The position numbers and the translations under genes are program-made. This document shows, in pieces, positions 34,046-42,541 of a stretch of DNA of 61,856 nt. Source of the DNA: JBEKTY01 sp049515555 (GTDB taxonomy: Bacteria; Planctomycetota; Planctomycetia; Pirellulales; Thermoguttaceae); assembly GCA_049515555.1 (NCBI GenBank), contig JBEKTY010000047.1, forward strand, positions 1 through 61,856, in the 5' to 3' direction. Below the pieces are notes generated by a model that worked only from the letters and a program-made list of their open reading frames with translations, was not told where the DNA came from and made no database searches. Each line of letters begins with the position of its first letter. Within the stretch, counting starts at the first letter, position 1.

Positions 34046-37000
34046 TTACCGGGCCTGGTGGCGGGCCCACAGGCGGCCCACGGCCAGGACTGTTCCGGCG
34101 GCCAGCAGTACGAGGCCCAGCACCGGCAGCACCCCGCCGGCGATCATCACGAGGCCCACCAGGAGCAGCAGGATGATTCCGGCGGGCCGGGCGAGCCAAG
34201 CCAGTTGGCCGGGCCGGGCCTGCCGCACCCCGTAGCAGGCGGCCAGGCCCACCAGGGCTACGAGCACGAGTCCGCCCAACCGGGTCAGCAGGTCGTTCGA
34301 GACGTGGCGGGCCGTCAGCTCGACCTCGCCCCGGGGGGTGGTGAAGCGGTAGACGGTTCCGCGGCGGGGCAGCTCGAAATCCAGGCTGGCCAGGCCGGCG
34401 GCGACCACGGCCGCGGGCGGCTCCGGCTTGGGGGCTGCGATCCCGCCCTCGTCAGATTTCGCGGGCTCCGCCGCGGCACTGCTGGACAAGCCAGCAGTGG
34501 CACCCGCCATGGGAGGTTGAACCGCGGGGGCAGGAACGGCTGCGGGGGCCGGGGTGGGCGCGGGGGCCGTTGCGGGCCCGGGGCCCGGAGCGGCGGCAAC
34601 CTGGTATTGCGGCTTGGCGACGGTAAATGCGTCGGAGGCTACCCCTGAGCGGGTCCCCGAGCCTCGCCCGGCGAAGCCGGCGCCGATGCCGCCTACGTAT
34701 GCCTGGCCCTGCTGGCCGCCCTGGCGGCGGCCCTCTTCATAATTCATGCCCCACGCCTGCTGGGCCATTGGCTGCGACTGGTTCGCTGCCTGTTGCTGCA
34801 GCTTCTGTTGATACTGCTGAACGTCGGATTGCAACGAATCCATGTTCGCGTTGTTCATCACGACGCGTTGTTGCTGCGCCGCTGGCTGCTCTACCTGCTG
34901 CTTGAACTTCGCGAAACCCTGGACCTCGGGGGCATTGGGCATAACGTTGCCAACGATGCCGGCGTCGCTGACGACCCCGGCGGAGAAGGACAGCCCGCCG
35001 TTGCCGGTGACCGTGCCGCCGCGGTAAGTGTTGGCCCCGCCGAGCGTCACAGTGCCGCCGCTGAGCGTCATCGTGCCCGCACCAGCTTTGGTCATGGCCT
35101 GGGGTTGGTTGCCCGGCCCGGCAAGCGACTTCTGCAACTCGCTCTGGGGCAGCGCAAGGTCGCCCACGCTGTAGCCGTGGGTGACAAGGTTGTTCCGCTC
35201 GAACCACTGCCCGTTGAAATCCGACTGTGCGGCGGGCGCGGGCATCGCCGGCTGCCCTTGCGGGGGCAGCTTGCCGGTGGTCCCGAGCGATAGTTTGCCG
35301 CCGCTGACGACTGTGCCGCCATAAGTATTTTGGCCCAGTTGCGCGACCACGTTCCGCGATCGGCTGACGTCTTGCTTATTGTACAGGTCGTTGAGCCGCT
35401 CGCGGTTGTCTTCGATCTCGGTTTGGGCGGCCGGCTGCTGGGCTTGCTCGGCCTGTTTCAGTTGTTCGTTGGCCGCTTGGAGGGAGACCCAGTTCTGGGT
35501 CAATTCGGTTTGCAGCGAGGGATTGGCCGCTGCCTGGCGTCCCAGGCGGGACTGGCCTTTTTGGGTTTCCTCCATGTCGAGGGCGAGAGTCTTGAGGTTG
35601 CTCAGGGCGCGGACCTTGGCGAAGGGATCGGCCGCCTGCTTGGCGGTTTCGATGAGCCGCTGGGCCTGGCGGGTCTTCGCAGCGACGATGCCCGCCAGGA
35701 TGTCGCCCTCGTCGCCCACCAGGTGCATCGTGCCGCCGAAGTTGAACCACGACTGGGTCTGGGGCACGAACAACTCGACCTGGCTCCGCTCGATGCCCAC
35801 GGTCTCGTTGCCGGGATAGGAGCGGACGGCGTGAATGAGCGGGAAGCGGACCGAGCCGCAGCAACCCAGGGCCGGCATCCGCCCGCCGTACTTCAGGACT
35901 ACCTCGTGGTTCAGGTCTCCGCGGGCCGTTTTCAGCACGGGCACCAGTACGCGGCGGGCGTCGGCCGGCTCGGGCGTGCCGGCATCGCCCGCCGCTTCAG
36001 GCGAAGCCGCTGCCCGATCGGCGCGGATGGGCTTGGCCGGCTCGCCGGCCACGTGCACCGTCCACAGCTCGGCGCCTGCCGGCAGCTCGATCTGCAGGAA
36101 CTGCTCGCTGGTGTTATCGAGGCTGAAGCTGACCTGGGCCCGGTAGCCCCCGCTGGCATCCAGTACCAACGCGGTCTGGGCCAGGTCGATCCGCGCCCCG
36201 GCCGTTTTCACGTCCTCGCGGCGGACGGTCTTGAAGGCCAGCCGCGGCCGCTCCGCGCCGGGCGTAACCAGGTAGGCCTGGTAGATGCGATTGCCCAAAA
36301 GGGCGCTGAGCGTCTGCCACTCGCGTTGCTGGCGGCCCAGCGGTTCCAGGCCCGCGGCCTCGGGCAGCACCTCGTCCCGCCCGGCCGTCTCCAGGGTTAC
36401 GTATTGACGATTGGTGCGGCCGGTCTCGACGACGGGAATGGGCGCGGTGTGCCCGCCGGGCGTGAGCATGCGGTCGTTCTCGACCAGGATGCGGAAGTCG
36501 TTCATCACGTCGTCCTGGAGCTCGATCTTGACGCGGACCATTCCCGTGCCGCTTGTCGGCTTCGCACCGGCCGGCACCGCCTCGACGCTCTTCTGCCGCA
36601 GCATGGGCACCGAGATCCGCGCGTCTTTCATCCAATCGGGCAGCAGCACCGACAACTCGTGGATGCCGGCCCGTTGGATCGAGAAGTTCAAGAAGATCGT
36701 TTCCTCGACGGCCCGGTCGGTGACGCGGACGTTGCTGATCGTGTCGCAACTGACGTCGGGCACCCGCGGCACCAGGCGCAGCGTACCCTGGTAATCGGGC
36801 CGGGCGTAGCGGAGGGCCAGGCGTGCGGCCTCGCGCTGCTTGGGGTCCAGCCAGATGGCCAGGCGGCCCAGGGCCGACTCCTGGCACTCGGCCAGGCCGT
36901 GGGCTCGCACGTCGAAGGCCGGATCGGCCTGCACGGCCACGTCACCCTGCTGCCGGGCCACGTCCAGCACCTCGACGTGCGGCAGGGGCATCTCGCGATC

Positions 37001-40000
37001 GGGGCCCGCCGGCGCGGCCAGCGTGCCGCTCACATCCAACGCCACGTCGCCCTGCTGACCTTGCACCAGGTAGACGCTCAGCACCCGCCGCTTCTGGACC
37101 TGGTTGATCGACCATTGGCACGGGCAGGGGGCGGTTACCTGCACGCGGCCCAGGTCGTCGGGCAACGCCAGCCGCAGCACGTACACCGGGCGGTCTTCGA
37201 CGTGGAACACGACCCGCGTCTGGAGGCTGGGCTCGTACTCGGCCGCCTTGACCAGGGTCTCGACGTCGGCCGTGGCCCGGGCCAGCGTGGCCGCGGCCCG
37301 CAACTGCAGCGTAAAGGGCATGGCCGGGAAGTGATAGGCCTCATAGGGCCGGATCCGCAGCACGCTCTCTTCCGTGCCGGGCGCGGCCGACAGATCGGGC
37401 AGCTCGCCGCCCAGGTCTATTCGGGCGGCGTCGACACGCGTCAGCGTCCGCAGCTCCAAGAGCGGGCTGCGGCGGATGGTGGCCTGGCCGCTGGATAGCG
37501 CGGCGTCGCGGGCCACGACCAGCGGGAAGTCGAACTCGGCCAGGTCGCCCTGCCCCACCTTCCCGCCCCGCCACAGGAAGAGCGTAAACTGCTCGCTGTC
37601 CTTGGCCGTCTTCAGCAGGGTGATCTCGACCGACTGCTCGCCGCCGGCCTCGCGGACCTCCCAGCCGCGGACGTTGCCGCCGGCCACTTTTTCCAGCTTG
37701 TATTGCTTGGGCAGCAGCACGGTGAATCTATCCCGCTGGCTGTGGCGGAACTCCAGCGTCATCCGCCAGGCCAGGTGCAGGCCGTCTTCCTCGACGTCCA
37801 AGAGGGCGGCCGACTGGGCGGTCAGGCCGCGATCGACCTGGCCCTCGGACAGCTTGGGCCGCCACTGGAGGTTCAGCTCGCCGGCGGGCCCCAACGCGGT
37901 CTGGATCTGCTCGTCGGCGCGGGTGGTCTCGCGGCTGCCGCGATCGGCGGCCTGGCCCAGCCGCACCTCGGTCTGGGCCTTGGGCACGCGAATCGTCAGC
38001 CGGCTGGCCGCGGCGGTGGGCAGCATGCCCTGGGCCAGCCGCCAGCCGCCCTGCCGGGTCAGGTGCAACCGGACCTCAAGCTCCAGCCGATGCCGGCCCT
38101 TGCCCGAGACTTGCAGCGTCAGCAGGGCCCCGTCGGCGGCCGGCGCCTGGGCCGCCTTGGCCTCTTGCGGCGCCGGCACGGTCACGCTCAGCCGGGCGGG
38201 CTTGCCGTCCAGGTCGGCGCGGGCCAGCACGCCGCCCCGCAGCCACAAGGGCACCGAGGCGTAGTCGCTGCCCGTCACGTCGATCTCGGTATGGCCGGTC
38301 AGCACCAGTGCTTCGTCGCCTTCGAGCACGGCCTGGTATACCGTGCCGCCCAGGGCGTAGGGCAGGGGGGGCTTTTGCGTCTCGATCTTCTTGTTGGGAT
38401 TCGCCCGGTTCCAAAGCTCGACGTAGCGGTCGTAAGGCACCAGCAGGCGGTCGGCGTTCTGGATGCCGGTCTGCGATTGCGGGTCGTAGGGCAGCAGGAT
38501 GGCCTCGGCGGGCACGTCGACCGGCGGGCCGTCGGCGGGCGTGATGCGGTAGGGGCCCTCGGGTATCGGCGGCTGGGCCCCGGCGATGGTCGCGAAACCG
38601 CAAGCGATGAGCAGTACCGAACCGCAGGCGGCCGGGGGCACCGCCAGGCGGCCCACCGAGCGGCAGAGCCATCGCACCGCGCCGGCCAGCAGGAAATAGG
38701 GCACCAGCAGGGCGGCGGCGAAGAAGGCCATGTCGCACAACTGGGCCAGGGCCACGTCGTCCCACACGAGCCGCAGCGCGACGGCGGCCAGGCCCACTCC
38801 GAGCACGAAGGCGGCCTTCCGCCCCGCGCCGCGGCCGGTGAGCATCATGCCCCGCAGGGCGATGGCCAGGGCCAGCGTCCAGCCCAGGGCGGCCAGCGGC
38901 GTCTGGCGGGCCAGCGTTACGACCAGCTCCGGCTCGACACCCAGGCTCTGGAAGGTCACATCCTGGGCCAGGTCCTGGGGCGTCTGCTGCACGTCGATCT
39001 TCAGGCTCCGCACGCCGGAGAGACGTGTGGCGTATCGCTCACTACGGCGGCGGGCGAGGTCCCGCCACACTTCTTTGTCGGGGAATGGTATCGGGGGCTC
39101 GGTCGTAAGCGTCGCGCCAGATCGTCGCTCGGCGGCTTCGCGTTCCTCCCGGACGTCGTCGAGGGCGCCCACCATGGCGTGTCGGTGGTCGGCGGGTGCG
39201 AGGGCCTGAGTTTCGCGGCCCATGGCAACTTTGTCGTCCTTGTCTCCGCGTTGCAGGCCAAGCTCGTCTGCTGCTCGCCGATCGTGCATGGCGGCCGTTG
39301 CCTCCTGGATCATCTCTTTCTCGGCCGCCTTCTCGGCGGGCTTGGCCTCGACCTTGGCCTCGGACATATCGACGCCTGGTACGGGGGCCTTAGCGGCGGG
39401 CACCGGCATCGGCCCCCACCCGCCCTTTGGCCGCGCGGACTTCGGCGATTCCATGGCCAGTGGTCCCCCGCAGCCGCCGGGCGAGTATGGGCCGGGCATG
39501 CCGCCGGTTAGCAAGTAAATCACTCCGGCCACGGTGAAGGGGGCCGGGATCGGGCTTTGCACCTGGTCGGTTGCCAAGGTACCGCCGGTCCGCACGACCT
39601 CGTAGCCGGCGGGGGCCGACAGATGCCAGCGGATGCTCACTAGCGGCACCTCGACGGCCTGGTCCTCGCGGCCGGCGCGGAAGAGCAGCTTGGGGGCCCC
39701 CAGCCGCACCCGGCCGGTAAGGCCCAGCCGGACCACCGGGGCCGAGTAGACCAGCTCCAGCGAGCGTGACACGCCTTCAGTGCCGGCGGGCAGGCCCAGC
39801 AGGCGGCTGCCGCTTTGCCGCTGCGGCTTCAGCGGCGTGCCGTCCAGTCCGGCCGACCACAGCTCGGCCTCGGCGGGCAGTTGCACTTCCAGGTACTGGG
39901 CCTTGGTGCGCAGCCGGAAATCGGCCTGCGTCTGGCTTACCCCGTCGGCCGAGAGGAGCGTGGTCAGCTCGGCCTGCTCGATGATCGCCGGCAGCAGGGC

Positions 40001-42541
40001 ATAGCCGCCGTGGCGGAGCACTTCCACCGCAACGGCCGCCGGAGAGCCGAGGAACTCGTAGGCCCCCAGCAGCCGCCTGCCCGGCTGATACTCGGCCGGG
40101 GCGAGCTGTCCGATATCGACGTGCCGGGCCGTCGTGCGGACCTCGACGTCCAGCTCGGCACTGCCCTCGACGGCCACCAGGCCCGACTGGTAGGCCACGC
40201 CCTCGGCCTCGACGACGGGCAGCGTGATTTCCCGGCCGGGCTCGGGTGTGGCCGGTGGCTGGTGGCTAGTGGCTGGTGGCTGGTGGCCAGTTTGCGGGTC
40301 GGCCTCTTCGTTGTGGCCGGTCTCCGACCGAGCCACACCGTCGACCGAAGGTCTCCCGATCCCTTGGAGACCTTCGGTCGGGTCACGGCGGGGTCGGGAG
40401 ACCCGCGCCGAACTGCCGGCCGTACCCTCGCTTGGCGGTTTCGCGGCCGGCAGGGGCTGCTGGAAATCGACGGCCAGGCGGATCTCGTCCCGCCGGGCAT
40501 CGCCCAGGAGCACGTTCCAGCGGCGCCACGCCCCGGCCGGCTGGCTGCTAAATTCCTTGACTTGCACGTCGCCCAGGCCGCGGATGGCCAGGGCCTCGGG
40601 CGTCGAGGCGGGCAGGCGCAGGGCCAGCCGCCGGGTCTTCGCCTCGTCCACGCGGTAGATCAGCTCGTAATGGGCCGTCAGGCCCTCGGGCTGGACCTGG
40701 AAGAACGAGAAGGTGCGGGCCACCAGCCGCGGCTGGGTCCGCGAGACGGCCAGCGTGGCCTTGTATTCCGGCCGCTCGTAGCGGTAGGCCAGCGTGGTGG
40801 CGATGCCGGCCAGGCCGTAGCGGGCCTTCTCGGGCTCGGTCAGGGGCACGAGGCGGGCCAGGCCCTCGGGCCGGGCGACCAGGTCGTCTTGGGCCACCAC
40901 GGCCACCGCCCCCTCGTCTCGCGTGGCGCCCAGCACGGCAAATAGCGGCAGCTCGACCTGGCGGGTCTTCCAGTCGTCCAGCCAGCCCGGCGGGGTGGCC
41001 AGGGCGTGGAAGTTCACTGAATACTGCTGACCCGGCGCAACCGCCTGGCCCAGGCGGACATGCACCCGCCCGGGCCCCGCCGGCGGGCCGTAGTAATCCA
41101 TGGCCAAGGGCTTATCGCCGGGACCGGTCACGCCGGTCACCTGCCAGCCGGCGGGCACCGAGAAGTCGATGCTGAACCGCTTCTGGCGGTCGGGCAGCAG
41201 GGCGAAGCCGCCGCGGACCTCGCAGCCCTTCTCCTGGAGCACCAGGAGCACGTTGGTCGTAACGGCCAACTCGGCCTCGGGCCGGCTGAAGGTGGCCGAC
41301 AGTGCGTAGCCGGCCTGGGGCGCATAGTATGCGGCCACCGGCCGCAAGGGCACCGCCCCCGGCTCGGGCCGCAACAGCGTGGCCGGCAGGGCCCGCTCCA
41401 GCACGGCCACGTCGATGGGGATCAGATCTTCCGGCAGGAGCAATTCGGCCTTGAGCTGCTCGTCGGCCAGCAGGCCCACCACGCTCACCTGCCCCACCAC
41501 GTCGAGCAGATCGAGGCGCGGCAGATGCCAATTCTTCCACTCGGCAGGCGCACGGATGGCCGCCAGGCCCAGCACGACGGTATCGGTAGTCTGCTCCCGC
41601 AGGCGGACGTTGGCGATCTTGCGGCCCCCTTCGGTCTCGATGTCCCAGCGGGCCAGGAGCGGCGAGTTGATCTCGGTGATCTCGAAGCCCTCGGGCACGA
41701 CCAGCCGCAGGCGATCCACGGCCCGATGCAGCACCACGAGCGTTATGGTGGCGTGCAGTTTTTCGCACGACTCGGTGACCTCGTCGACCAGCACCGAGCG
41801 GGCGGCCACGGCCTGCTCGCGGCGCTGCAAATGGCTGTTCAGCGTCATAAGGATGGTCGTATCGCCGGCGCGGGGCAGGAGCTCGAAGCGGGTCACGCCG
41901 GCCGCCTTATCGACCCGCCGGGCCGAGACCTCGGCCCCGCTGCGGAGCTCGACGTCGCCGGGCACGACCAGCCGCATCCGGCCCACGGCCGCCCGCGGCA
42001 GCCGGAAGTTGATGATCTGCTGCGCGGCGGTGGTCTCCAGCGGAGTAATCATCTCCAGCGTCAGGGTGTGGCGCCCGACGCCTTCGACCAGCAGGTTCAG
42101 CCGCCCGTCGGGGGCCCGGCCGATGGGGGCGTCCTGGTCGTCGAGCCTGGCGGCCAGCAGGCCCACGCCGCCCAGGTCCAGCGGGAGGGCCTGCAGGCCG
42201 CGGTCCAGCACGTCGACCAGCAGGGTGCCGGTAATCCGGGCCCGCTGCTCGTCGGTGGCGATGTCGTACTCGGCTGAAAGCACCGCCGCGTTTTGCGGCG
42301 GGTGGCGCTCGGGCGTGAGCTTGGCCTTCTTCACGAGGGCATCGTACTCGGCCCGCGAGAGGAGCACGCGATGCGGCCCCTTTTCCAAGAGCACGTTGAG
42401 ATCGGCGAAGGGCACGAAGATTTCGCGGGTCGTGGGCGGCTCGGCATTGGCGGGATCATTGCCGGCCGGCCCGCCGGCCAAAAGCGAGGCGGGAAGCAAT
42501 AGCGCGAGCAAGGCGACGAGGCAGAGGGAAGTCTTACCCAT
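34046..42541 (-). CDS. giant secreted modular protein (2831 residues)
   Basis: The ATG at 42541 follows AAGGAGG and overlaps the end of the preceding gene by 8 bp. A signal peptide covers residues 1-22. Two related modules follow. Module 1 starts at about 39 (EIFVPFADLNVLLE). Module 2 starts at about 1340 (AILLPYD and RLLVPYDRYVELW) after a set of membrane helices at about 1220-1315. Both are rich in beta strands. Near 2390-2420 and 2480-2525 are autotransporter-associated-strand-like repeats (NTYGGTVVSGGKLSLG and NTYRGGTVTGNGGLSFSAG). C-terminal membrane helices end the protein. I do not recognise a named family. Residues about 710-745, 750-764 and 2679-2690 are read from dispersed repeats, all in frame. 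It is the second gene of a two-gene operon. Confidence 0.85.
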   Translation of the reverse strand: MGKTSLCLVALLALLLPASLLAGGPAGNDPANAEPPTTREIFVPFADLNVLLEKGPHRVLLSRAEYDALVKKAKLTPERHPPQNAAVLSAEYDIATDEQRARITGTLLVDVLDRGLQALPLDLGGVGLLAARLDDQDAPIGRAPDGRLNLLVEGVGRHTLTLEMITPLETTAAQQIINFRLPRAAVGRMRLVVPGDVELRSGAEVSARRVDKAAGVTRFELLPRAGDTTILMTLNSHLQRREQAVAARSVLVDEVTESCEKLHATITLVVLHRAVDRLRLVVPEGFEITEINSPLLARWDIETEGGRKIANVRLREQTTDTVVLGLAAIRAPAEWKNWHLPRLDLLDVVGQVSVVGLLADEQLKAELLLPEDLIPIDVAVLERALPATLLRPEPGAVPLRPVAAYYAPQAGYALSATFSRPEAELAVTTNVLLVLQEKGCEVRGGFALLPDRQKRFSIDFSVPAGWQVTGVTGPGDKPLAMDYYGPPAGPGRVHVRLGQAVAPGQQYSVNFHALATPPGWLDDWKTRQVELPLFAVLGATRDEGAVAVVAQDDLVARPEGLARLVPLTEPEKARYGLAGIATTLAYRYERPEYKATLAVSRTQPRLVARTFSFFQVQPEGLTAHYELIYRVDEAKTRRLALRLPASTPEALAIRGLGDVQVKEFSSQPAGAWRRWNVLLGDARRDEIRLAVDFQQPLPAAKPPSEGTAGSSARVSRPRRDPTEGLQGIGRPSVDGVARSETGHNEEADPQTGHQPPATSHQPPATPEPGREITLPVVEAEGVAYQSGLVAVEGSAELDVEVRTTARHVDIGQLAPAEYQPGRRLLGAYEFLGSPAAVAVEVLRHGGYALLPAIIEQAELTTLLSADGVSQTQADFRLRTKAQYLEVQLPAEAELWSAGLDGTPLKPQRQSGSRLLGLPAGTEGVSRSLELVYSAPVVRLGLTGRVRLGAPKLLFRAGREDQAVEVPLVSIRWHLSAPAGYEVVRTGGTLATDQVQSPIPAPFTVAGVIYLLTGGMPGPYSPGGCGGPLAMESPKSARPKGGWGPMPVPAAKAPVPGVDMSEAKVEAKPAEKAAEKEMIQEATAAMHDRRAADELGLQRGDKDDKVAMGRETQALAPADHRHAMVGALDDVREEREAAERRSGATLTTEPPIPFPDKEVWRDLARRRSERYATRLSGVRSLKIDVQQTPQDLAQDVTFQSLGVEPELVVTLARQTPLAALGWTLALAIALRGMMLTGRGAGRKAAFVLGVGLAAVALRLVWDDVALAQLCDMAFFAAALLVPYFLLAGAVRWLCRSVGRLAVPPAACGSVLLIACGFATIAGAQPPIPEGPYRITPADGPPVDVPAEAILLPYDPQSQTGIQNADRLLVPYDRYVELWNRANPNKKIETQKPPLPYALGGTVYQAVLEGDEALVLTGHTEIDVTGSDYASVPLWLRGGVLARADLDGKPARLSVTVPAPQEAKAAQAPAADGALLTLQVSGKGRHRLELEVRLHLTRQGGWRLAQGMLPTAAASRLTIRVPKAQTEVRLGQAADRGSRETTRADEQIQTALGPAGELNLQWRPKLSEGQVDRGLTAQSAALLDVEEDGLHLAWRMTLEFRHSQRDRFTVLLPKQYKLEKVAGGNVRGWEVREAGGEQSVEITLLKTAKDSEQFTLFLWRGGKVGQGDLAEFDFPLVVARDAALSSGQATIRRSPLLELRTLTRVDAARIDLGGELPDLSAAPGTEESVLRIRPYEAYHFPAMPFTLQLRAAATLARATADVETLVKAAEYEPSLQTRVVFHVEDRPVYVLRLALPDDLGRVQVTAPCPCQWSINQVQKRRVLSVYLVQGQQGDVALDVSGTLAAPAGPDREMPLPHVEVLDVARQQGDVAVQADPAFDVRAHGLAECQESALGRLAIWLDPKQREAARLALRYARPDYQGTLRLVPRVPDVSCDTISNVRVTDRAVEETIFLNFSIQRAGIHELSVLLPDWMKDARISVPMLRQKSVEAVPAGAKPTSGTGMVRVKIELQDDVMNDFRILVENDRMLTPGGHTAPIPVVETGRTNRQYVTLETAGRDEVLPEAAGLEPLGRQQREWQTLSALLGNRIYQAYLVTPGAERPRLAFKTVRREDVKTAGARIDLAQTALVLDASGGYRAQVSFSLDNTSEQFLQIELPAGAELWTVHVAGEPAKPIRADRAAASPEAAGDAGTPEPADARRVLVPVLKTARGDLNHEVVLKYGGRMPALGCCGSVRFPLIHAVRSYPGNETVGIERSQVELFVPQTQSWFNFGGTMHLVGDEGDILAGIVAAKTRQAQRLIETAKQAADPFAKVRALSNLKTLALDMEETQKGQSRLGRQAAANPSLQTELTQNWVSLQAANEQLKQAEQAQQPAAQTEIEDNRERLNDLYNKQDVSRSRNVVAQLGQNTYGGTVVSGGKLSLGTTGKLPPQGQPAMPAPAAQSDFNGQWFERNNLVTHGYSVGDLALPQSELQKSLAGPGNQPQAMTKAGAGTMTLSGGTVTLGGANTYRGGTVTGNGGLSFSAGVVSDAGIVGNVMPNAPEVQGFAKFKQQVEQPAAQQQRVVMNNANMDSLQSDVQQYQQKLQQQAANQSQPMAQQAWGMNYEEGRRQGGQQGQAYVGGIGAGFAGRGSGTRSGVASDAFTVAKPQYQVAAAPGPGPATAPAPTPAPAAVPAPAVQPPMAGATAGLSSSAAAEPAKSDEGGIAAPKPEPPAAVVAAGLASLDFELPRRGTVYRFTTPRGEVELTARHVSNDLLTRLGGLVLVALVGLAACYGVRQARPGQLAWLARPAGIILLLLVGLVMIAGGVLPVLGLVLLAAGTVLAVGRLWARHQAR
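34475..34505. repeat. family C half element inside the giant gene
   Basis: GGCACTGCTGGACAAGCCAG with the rest of the hairpin and GGCACCC matches the right half of the intergenic family C copies exactly. On the coding strand it gives GATAGLSSSA (residues about 2679-2690) without breaking the frame. Confidence 0.88.
40251..40290. repeat. (GTGGCTG)n heptads inside the giant gene
   Basis: About five units of 7 bases give, on the coding strand, the 7-residue repeat HQPPATS at residues 750-764. Seven is not a multiple of three, so three units are needed per peptide period. Confidence 0.85.
40310..40413. repeat. 104-bp element E inside the giant gene
   Basis: This segment is nearly identical, in reverse complement, to the intergenic 46539-46642, and the two are equally long. 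It contains an inverted repeat (ACCGAAGGTCTCC and its mirror). The giant gene stays open and reads RVSRPRRDPTEGLQGIGRPS and VDGVARSETGHN from it. Confidence 0.9.

Noticed and set aside
35330..39511. Two long plus-strand frames of 722 and 602 codons opposite the giant gene
   Set aside because: They mirror the codon structure of the minus-strand gene, have no start signals and show only Gln/Gly/Arg-rich sequence.
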